The notes under the pieces were generated by a model. It was not told where the DNA came from. It searched no databases and saw only the letters and a program-made list of their open reading frames with translations. From positions 434,001 through 498,000 of the forward strand of contig NZ_FOBG01000001.1 of assembly GCF_900109645.1 (NCBI RefSeq): DNA of 64,000 bases. The letters are read 5' to 3'. The DNA comes from Duganella sp. CF402. Its GTDB lineage: Bacteria; Pseudomonadota; Gammaproteobacteria; Burkholderiales; Burkholderiaceae_D. Positions 59,115-64,000 of the stretch are shown here, piece after piece. A program made the translations under genes and the position numbers. How positions within the stretch are numbered: the stretch's first letter is position 1; the number at the start of each line of letters is the position of its first letter.

Positions 59115-59136
59115 GTGTTGTAGTGAACTATAACAC
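59115..59136. promoter_or_regulatory. Probable YtrA-type operator
   Basis: GTGTTGTAG and CTATAACAC form a near-perfect dyad (one mismatch) separated by TGAA, just upstream of the GntR gene. TATAGT on the minus strand within the right arm could be the -10 box, so a bound repressor would block the promoter. Confidence 0.55.
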
Positions 59137-59159
59137 TAGGAATCAAAAAGACAAGCGAT

Positions 59160-59873
59160 TTAGGTTGGCTGTTGTATTTTTTGCAGTGTCAGCGCGTTGA
59201 GCAGTGCGGCGCCGGAGGCGGTGTTGTCGAAGATGCACCAGCCGTCGCGGTGAGCCAGCCATTCGGCCACGCTGTGCAGGTAGGCGTCGTCGTAGGCGGA
59301 ATAGTAGATGCGGGGACTGCCGTGCAGGCGGATGTAGGCCTGGTCGGTGGTGGCGACGTACGGCCCCGGCTGGCCGGCCGGCGGATCGGCGATCACGCGG
59401 GTGACTTGGTGCGCGTGCAGCAGGGCGGTGGCCTCGCCGCCGAACCAGCTGCCGTGGCGTGCTTCACAGGCCAGCATGCAGTTGAAGCGGTCGTGCAGTT
59501 GCTGGAAGATGCGCTCGGCGGCAGCTGCATCGAGCCGCAGGCTGGGCGGCAATTGGACCAGTACGCAGCCCAGCTTGTCGCCCAGTGTATTTGCTTCGGC
59601 GGCAAAGCGGTCAAGCAGGGCGCCTGCATCCTGCAGACGCTGTTCGTGGGTGATGCTGCGTGGCAGCTTGACCGAGAAGCGGAAACCGTCCGGCACGCTG
59701 GCGGCCCAGCGCGCATAAGTCTGCGGCTGGTGCGGGCGATAGAACGACGAGTTGATCTCAACCGCATTCAAGACGGCGGCATAACGTTCCAGATGGCTGC
59801 CGGCGCCTTCGAAAAAGGGCGCTGCCTCGCGGCTGATGCTCCAACCGGCGCAGCCCAATCGCGTTGCAGTCAT
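59160..59873 (-). CDS. DUF72 family protein
   Basis: A 237-aa protein of the DUF72/YecE family: RLGCAGWSISREAAPFFEGAGSHLERYAAVLNAVEINSSFYRPHQPQTYARWAASVPDGFRFSVKLPRSITHEQRL with the characteristic F-S-V-K-L-P strand, and a C-terminal WCIFDNTASGAALLNA. It is a TIM-barrel fold of unknown enzymatic role. A DUF1439 lipoprotein gene is divergent. Confidence 0.93.
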   Translation of the reverse strand: MTATRLGCAGWSISREAAPFFEGAGSHLERYAAVLNAVEINSSFYRPHQPQTYARWAASVPDGFRFSVKLPRSITHEQRLQDAGALLDRFAAEANTLGDKLGCVLVQLPPSLRLDAAAAERIFQQLHDRFNCMLACEARHGSWFGGEATALLHAHQVTRVIADPPAGQPGPYVATTDQAYIRLHGSPRIYYSAYDDAYLHSVAEWLAHRDGWCIFDNTASGAALLNALTLQKIQQPT

Positions 59874-59910
59874 ATAATGCGCCTGTTCCGTATTTTAGAA
59901 GGATGGTGCT

Positions 59911-60456
59911 ATGAATCTTAAACGTTATGGCGTATTCGCCGCTGCACTGTTGCTGGCGGCCTGCGCCGGCTTGATCGGCCCGCGCGAGGTGGAGCTGCGG
60001 CAAGAAAAGCTGCAAACCAGCCTGGAGCGCAAATTCCCCATGCACCAGCGGGCGCTGGGCGTGTTTGAGGTGGAACTGAGCCATCCACGGCTCGACATCC
60101 TGGCGGACAGCGACCGCGTGGCGCTGAACTTCGACCTGGCCGTGACGCCGTTGCTGGGACGCCAGTCGTGGCATGGCAGCATGCTGGTGTCGGGCCGCTT
60201 GCGGGTGGATAGCGCGCGCAACGCCATCTACATCGCCGATGCGCATGTAGACCGTGTCAATGTCGACAACCTGGACGAGGGCAAGCAGAACCAGCTGGCC
60301 AGCGTAGCCAACCTGCTCAGCGACAAAGTGATCCGCGACGTGCCGGTGCACACCTTCCGCCCGGAAGAACTGCGCTACGCCGGCGTTCAGTTCGTACTGA
60401 CCGGCATCGACACCCGCCCCGGCGCCCTGGTCGCCAAACTGCAGCCCGCCCAATAA
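59911..60456 (+). CDS. DUF1439 lipoprotein (YceB-like)
   Basis: A 181-aa protein with a lipoprotein signal (LLLAACAG, lipobox LAAC) and a DUF1439 body (EVELRQEKLQTSLERKFPMHQRALGVFEVELSHPRLDILADSDRVALNFDLAVTPLLG). The fold is like LptE/BPI-type lipid-binding domains; function is unknown. It starts at ATG 59911 behind AGGATGG. Confidence 0.9.
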   Translation: MNLKRYGVFAAALLLAACAGLIGPREVELRQEKLQTSLERKFPMHQRALGVFEVELSHPRLDILADSDRVALNFDLAVTPLLGRQSWHGSMLVSGRLRVDSARNAIYIADAHVDRVNVDNLDEGKQNQLASVANLLSDKVIRDVPVHTFRPEELRYAGVQFVLTGIDTRPGALVAKLQPAQ

Positions 60457-60553
60457 ATTCAGGGTCAGCTCTGTCATTCGGACAAATAATTTGCGTATTG
60501 ATATTTCTCAAATATCGTGCGTGCGTGTCCAAATGACAGAGCTGACCCCGAAT
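60457..60553. repeat. 97-bp element with 28-bp terminal inverted repeats
   Basis: The left arm (60457-60484) and right arm (60526-60553) are reverse complements over 28 bases with two mismatches. The arms contain GGTCAGCTCTGTCAT and its complement. The 41-base centre is AT-rich. It begins directly after the DUF1439 stop codon. It resembles REP/RAYT-type or MITE-like palindromes; no transposase is nearby. It could also terminate transcription of the DUF1439 gene. Confidence 0.7.
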
Positions 60554-60669
60554 TTCGCGCTGGCTGGACGCATTTCGCGCCGGGCTGGCGCATTTCGTCG
60601 CATTGCGCCGCGCCGCGCGGCCGCAGCGGGCATCATGGCTCCATCGAAACTTACTTACCGGAGCCAACC

Positions 60670-61179
60670 ATGATCTCGCAAATTCTCTCGCATACTCCTG
60701 TCTACGTCTGGGCCTTGCTGGCCTTCTTGCTGTATCGCGGCTACCTGGCCTCGCAAGACCGTGAGCTGTCGCTGCTGAAGCTGGCCATCATTCCTGGTGT
60801 GATGCTGGTGCTGGCGCTGACCAGCATTAACCCGCACGGCGCGCTCGGTGAAGCGGTCTGGGCCGCCTGGGCGGCGGGTGTGGCGGTCGCCGTGGCGCTG
60901 GTCTGGACGTTGAGCAAGGGCGAGATCGCCGTCAACCGCGCCGCCGGCACGGTGCTCCAGCGCGGCAGCTGGGCGCCGCTGATGCTGATGGTTGCCATCT
61001 TTGTCACCAAGTACACGGTCGGCGTGCTGACCGCCATCCGCCCTGATCTGATGCACGCTGTGCCGGCTTCGCTGGGTGTGACCGTGTTGTATGGCCTGTT
61101 CAACGGTGTGTTCATCGGCCGCCTGGCCCGCTACGCCGCCGCTTATCTGCGCCAACCCTTAAGCGTTGCCGCCTTGTGA
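60670..61179 (+). CDS. DUF6622-like membrane protein
   Basis: A 169-aa protein starting at ATG 60670; the frame open from 60517 runs through the repeat and is not coding. It has five hydrophobic segments (about 8-24, 38-55, 65-85, 100-122, 132-150) and few polar loops. The pattern matches the small membrane proteins annotated as DUF6622 in betaproteobacteria; function unknown. It lies 117 bases beyond the inverted-repeat element. Confidence 0.7.
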   Translation: MISQILSHTPVYVWALLAFLLYRGYLASQDRELSLLKLAIIPGVMLVLALTSINPHGALGEAVWAAWAAGVAVAVALVWTLSKGEIAVNRAAGTVLQRGSWAPLMLMVAIFVTKYTVGVLTAIRPDLMHAVPASLGVTVLYGLFNGVFIGRLARYAAAYLRQPLSVAAL

Positions 61180-61232
61180 TGACCGGCCGGAGCTTCTACA
61201 ATCGGGGTTCCTTTTGATTGTAGAGGCAGGAA

Positions 61233-61985
61233 ATGGAGATTTTTGGTGTTGGATTGCATGTGCTGGTGGCGATTTTCTTCGCCATCCACGCAATCCGTAG
61301 TGGTCAGCAGTTGTACTGGGTGGTGATTCTGTTCCTGTTCCCAGGTCTCGGCAGCATTGTGTATTTCTTCGCGATTTACCTGCCGAATTCGAAGATCCAG
61401 CACGGCGCCCGCAAGGCAGTCACGGTCGCCGCCAAGACGCTGGATCCGGGCCGCGAACTGCGCGAAGCGCGCGATGCCTATGAGTTCACGCCGACCGCGC
61501 AAAACCAGATGCGCCTCGCCAGCGCCTTGCTGGCCGCCGGTAACGCGGAAGAGGCCGCATCAACCTACGAGGCTTGCCTGCAAGGCCCGTTCTCGGGCGA
61601 TCTGGATATCCGCTACGGTGCAGCGCAGGCCACGCTGGCGTGCGGGCGTGCCGCAGCTGCGGTGTCGCACCTGCAAACCATCCGCAGCAGCGACGATAAA
61701 TTCCGTCCCGAGCAAGTCTCCCTGCTGCTGGCGCAAGCGCTGGCCGCCGCCGGCCGCCAGGACGAGGCGCGCGCCGAGTTTGAATCTGCGCTGAGCCGCC
61801 ACAACAGCTTCGCGGTGCAAGCGGAGTTCGCCATCTGGGCGGCTGGCGTGGGCGATGCGGACAAGGCCAATCAGCTGGACGCCGACTTGCAGCGCACGAT
61901 GGAGCGCTGGGCGCGCCATACGCGCGACCTTAACCAGCAACTGGTACGCCGTCTGAACACGGCGATGGCGCAGGTCAGGCGTTAA
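61233..61985 (+). CDS. Membrane-anchored TPR-like protein
   Basis: A 250-aa protein with two N-terminal membrane helices (about 6-24 and 28-48; WVVILFLFPGLGSIVYFFAIYLP, a PLDc_N-like pattern) and a cytoplasmic helical-repeat domain with TPR-like units (about 90-200; NQMRLASALLAAGNAEEAASTYEACL and LLAQALAAAGRQDEARAEFESAL). It is probably a scaffold. It ends 2 bases before the convergent solute-binding protein gene. Confidence 0.8.
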   Translation: MEIFGVGLHVLVAIFFAIHAIRSGQQLYWVVILFLFPGLGSIVYFFAIYLPNSKIQHGARKAVTVAAKTLDPGRELREARDAYEFTPTAQNQMRLASALLAAGNAEEAASTYEACLQGPFSGDLDIRYGAAQATLACGRAAAAVSHLQTIRSSDDKFRPEQVSLLLAQALAAAGRQDEARAEFESALSRHNSFAVQAEFAIWAAGVGDADKANQLDADLQRTMERWARHTRDLNQQLVRRLNTAMAQVRR

Positions 61986-61987
61986 GC

Positions 61988-62755
61988 TTATTTGATGGGT
62001 TTGCTGTGGCCGGGGTTGTTGATGCCGCCGGTCGCGGCGATGGCCTGGTTGATTTTGTTCATGGTCTCTTGCGGCACGTCGCGGCTGCAGACGACGTGGC
62101 GCTTGATCCCGCCCGGCATGTCCGGCAAGTCGTAGCGCACCAGCGACTGGCCGGCCTTTTCCTTATCGCGGAAAAACTCCCAATCCTCGCGGTCGACAAA
62201 CATATACGATGCGCGGCTCACGCTGAGCATGCGCATCATCTGCGTGGTCTCCACCGTGCGGCTCATGATTTTGTTCTTGCTGGCGCGGATCATCGGATCC
62301 AGCACCGGCCCGTAAGATACGCCTTCAATCACGCCCAGCGTCAGTGTGGTATCGGCCAGCAGCGCCGCCAGGGTGGCGTGCGCTTTCACGCGTTCGACCA
62401 TGCCGGGCGCGATCAGGATGGTATGCGGCAGGTCTTCGTGGAAGGGCTGGCTGTATTGCGCCACCGCCTCGCGTTCAGGCAGGCGGTACCAGCTGATCGA
62501 GCAATAATTGGTGGCGCCGTGCTGGAAGTTGGCCCAGATGCGTTTCTGCGGTTCGTTGGTGAAGCGTGCCGGCAGGCCGGCGGCGGCAAACACTTGCTGT
62601 GCACGCGCCAGCAGGAAGCCTTTGGCGAGGCCGTTTTCAGTGTAGTGATAAGGCGGCTTGTCGCGCCACGCCACCGTGATCGGCGTCGGCGCAGACCATG
62701 CGGCATCGCCCATCAAGGCGGCGCACAGGCCGGCAATGAGGGCGCGTGGGTTCAC
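61988..62755 (-). CDS. Periplasmic solute-binding-protein-like (SBP_bac_3)
   Basis: A 255-aa protein starting at GTG 62755, which overlaps the lpxH stop (GTGA). A signal peptide (AGLCAALMGDAAWSA) precedes a family 3 solute-binding fold (ITVAWRDKPPYHYTENGLAKGFLLARAQQVFAAAGL, MPGGIKRHVVCSRDV). No transporter permease is adjacent, so it may be a stand-alone binding protein or a sensor-type periplasmic protein. Starts further upstream within lpxH are out of keeping with the signal peptide. Confidence 0.8.
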   Translation of the reverse strand: MNPRALIAGLCAALMGDAAWSAPTPITVAWRDKPPYHYTENGLAKGFLLARAQQVFAAAGLPARFTNEPQKRIWANFQHGATNYCSISWYRLPEREAVAQYSQPFHEDLPHTILIAPGMVERVKAHATLAALLADTTLTLGVIEGVSYGPVLDPMIRASKNKIMSRTVETTQMMRMLSVSRASYMFVDREDWEFFRDKEKAGQSLVRYDLPDMPGGIKRHVVCSRDVPQETMNKINQAIAATGGINNPGHSKPIK

Positions 62756-63507
62756 GATGCAATCACCGCCCCGGTCAGGTCGTGGCGCGTGATCGCGCCT
62801 TGCTCGTCGATGGCGATCCAGCCGCCGCGCGGCGGCGTCGCGTCCGGCTCCCAGTCTGGCAGCACGTAGCGGCGCTTGTCGCCGTCGATGTGGTGCAGGG
62901 CAGGGCGGTGCGTATGGCCGTGGATCATGACCTCGGCGCCGGTCTCGGCAAACACGTCGAGGATGGCCTCGGGCGTCACGTCCATGATCTCGTAGGATTT
63001 GCCGCTTTGTTCCTTGCGGCTGTCGGCACGCAGGCCGGCTACGATGGCCTTGCGCTGCGCCAGCGGCATGGCGGTGAATTGCGCTTGCCACGCAGGCTGC
63101 CGCACCATTGCGCGGAATTCCATGTATTTGGTGTCCCGCGTGCACTGGGCGTCGCCGTGCAGCACCACCACTTTGTGGCCGCCGATCTCGGCCACCCAGG
63201 TCTCGGGCAGCAGGATGACGTTGGCCTCTTCGGCGAAGCGGGCGCCGACCAGGAAATCGCGGTTGCCGGCGATCCAGTACACCGCCACGCCGGCCTCGCT
63301 GACGGCGCGCAGCGCCGCCACGATGTGCGCGTGGAAGGGATCGGCGATGTCGTCATCGCCGGCCCAGTACTCGAACAGGTCGCCGAGCAGATACAGTTGC
63401 TGCGCGTGCCGCGCATGCTGCTCCAGGAAGTCGAAGAACGCCTTGCTGGTCGCAGGATGCGCAGGCTGCAAATGCAGATCGGAGATGAACAGCGCGCAGA
63501 CAGCCAT
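62752..63507 (-). CDS. lpxH: UDP-2,3-diacylglucosamine diphosphatase
   Basis: A 251-aa calcineurin-type phosphoesterase producing lipid X in lipid A biosynthesis. Metal-binding motifs are in order: ISDLHL, LLGDLFEYW, GNRDFL, HGDAQ and HGHTHRP. These match LpxH. It sits 3 bases after the cyclophilin gene stop on the same strand, a usual ppiB-lpxH arrangement, and a solute-binding protein gene overlaps its end. Confidence 0.93.
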   Translation of the reverse strand: MAVCALFISDLHLQPAHPATSKAFFDFLEQHARHAQQLYLLGDLFEYWAGDDDIADPFHAHIVAALRAVSEAGVAVYWIAGNRDFLVGARFAEEANVILLPETWVAEIGGHKVVVLHGDAQCTRDTKYMEFRAMVRQPAWQAQFTAMPLAQRKAIVAGLRADSRKEQSGKSYEIMDVTPEAILDVFAETGAEVMIHGHTHRPALHHIDGDKRRYVLPDWEPDATPPRGGWIAIDEQGAITRHDLTGAVIAS

Positions 63508-63510
63508 ATA

Positions 63511-64000
63511 TTAAGCAGCCAGTTCGATGCTTTCGATGACGACGTCTTCCGCTGGCACGTCGGCGAACATGCCGGCGCGGGTGGTTTTGACTTTCTTGAT
63601 GGCGTCAACCACGTCGGTGCCTTCAACTACTTTGCCGAACACGGCGTAGCCCCAGCCGTCCTGGCCTGGGTAGTCCAGGAAGGAGTTGTTTTTCACGTTG
63701 ATGAAGAACTGTGCCGATGCCGAGTGCGGGGCCGAGGTACGGGCCATTGCCAGGGTGTAGGTGTCGTTTTTCAGGCCGTTCTTGGCTTCGTTTTCCACGG
63801 TGGTGTCGGCTGGCTTTTGTTTCATGCCTGGCTCGAAACCGCCGCCCTGGATCATGAAACCGTCGATCACGCGGTGGAAGATGGTGTTGTTGTAGTGGCC
63901 GGCTTCCATGTAGGCCAGGAAGTTGGCAACGGTTTTCGGCGCTTTTTCCGCGTCCAGTTCTGCGGTCATGGTGCCGAGGTTGGTCTTGATGATTACTTTG
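63511..64000 (-). CDS. ppiB: Cyclophilin-type peptidyl-prolyl isomerase (5' end outside window)
   Basis: The minus-strand frame is open to the window edge. The internal ATG at 63969 sits where family members have TNxGxxTxELD, so the true start is probably just beyond 64000. The cyclophilin core is complete: [40 protein letters not shown] and [18 protein letters not shown]. It is the short cytoplasmic PpiB type with no signal peptide visible, catalysing proline isomerisation in folding. Confidence 0.93.
   Translation of the reverse strand, partial: KVIIKTNLGTMTAELDAEKAPKTVANFLAYMEAGHYNNTIFHRVIDGFMIQGGGFEPGMKQKPADTTVENEAKNGLKNDTYTLAMARTSAPHSASAQFFINVKNNSFLDYPGQDGWGYAVFGKVVEGTDVVDAIKKVKTTRAGMFADVPAEDVVIESIELAA

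Noticed and set aside
60491-60673. Frames crossing the inverted-repeat element upstream of the DUF6622-like gene
   Set aside because: They run through the repeat and low-complexity sequence; the membrane protein starts at 60670.

Overview
The window looks like a chromosomal segment of a high-GC betaproteobacterium of the family Oxalobacteraceae (Duganella/Massilia/Rugamonas type). This is inferred from gene order and protein style (carA-carB-greA, yhbY divergent from rlmE-ftsH-folP-glmM, rnr-rlmB), a phasin, many PAS/GGDEF/EAL and histidine-kinase proteins, and TonB receptors paired with sugar enzymes. No taxonomic marker such as 16S is present. I see no phage, integrase, CRISPR array or intact insertion sequence.

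Layout. 1-4.6 kb: 3' end of a TonB-dependent receptor, a Tat-exported Gfo/Idh/MocA (GH109-like) enzyme, a patatin lipoprotein and a HbpS/GlcG-type protein. 4.6-5.4 kb: a HicA-like/HicB pair whose promoter is bracketed by two palindromes. 5.4-16.6 kb: housekeeping block carA-carB, greA, DUF4149 gene, yhbY, rlmE, ftsH, folP, glmM. 16.7-16.9 kb: tRNA-Pro(TGG) and tRNA-Arg(TCT). 17-31 kb: accessory region with a PAS-PAS-GGDEF-EAL protein behind an FNR-type site, a split YeeE pair, LysR and DJ-1 genes, a flavin reductase-like gene, periplasmic asparaginase, a CRP-domain/TrxR-like flavoprotein, a patatin homologue lacking the catalytic dyad, and a BlaI - M56/M23 protease - TonB receptor operon.

31-47.7 kb: HlyIII, LysR, an operon of LiaF-like envelope proteins with a LytS/LytTR two-component system and AraC regulator, an FAD monooxygenase, an SOS-box-preceded FAN1-like nuclease plus DinG/XPD-like helicase operon, phasin, diguanylate cyclase, a large histidine kinase, and a HxlR/quinone-reductase divergent pair. 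47.7-51.9 kb: four tRNA-Leu(CAG) genes, three with the same terminator/flank cassette. They bracket lower-GC orphan small genes, a truncated phosphatase remnant, and a sensor kinase with an ethylene-receptor-type copper-binding domain. 52-64 kb: rnr, rlmB, cysE, yceH-type gene, a YtrA-type GntR/ABC operon, DUF72, DUF1439, DUF6622 and TPR genes, a 97-bp inverted-repeat element, a periplasmic solute-binding protein, lpxH, and the 5'-incomplete end of a cyclophilin gene.

The parts most worth follow-up are the ethylene-receptor-like kinase inside the duplicated tRNA-Leu cassettes, the SOS-linked FAN1-helicase operon, the BlaI-M56/M23-TonB operon with its palindromic operator, and the dyad-less patatin. 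All functional calls come from reading motifs and context; no database search was run.
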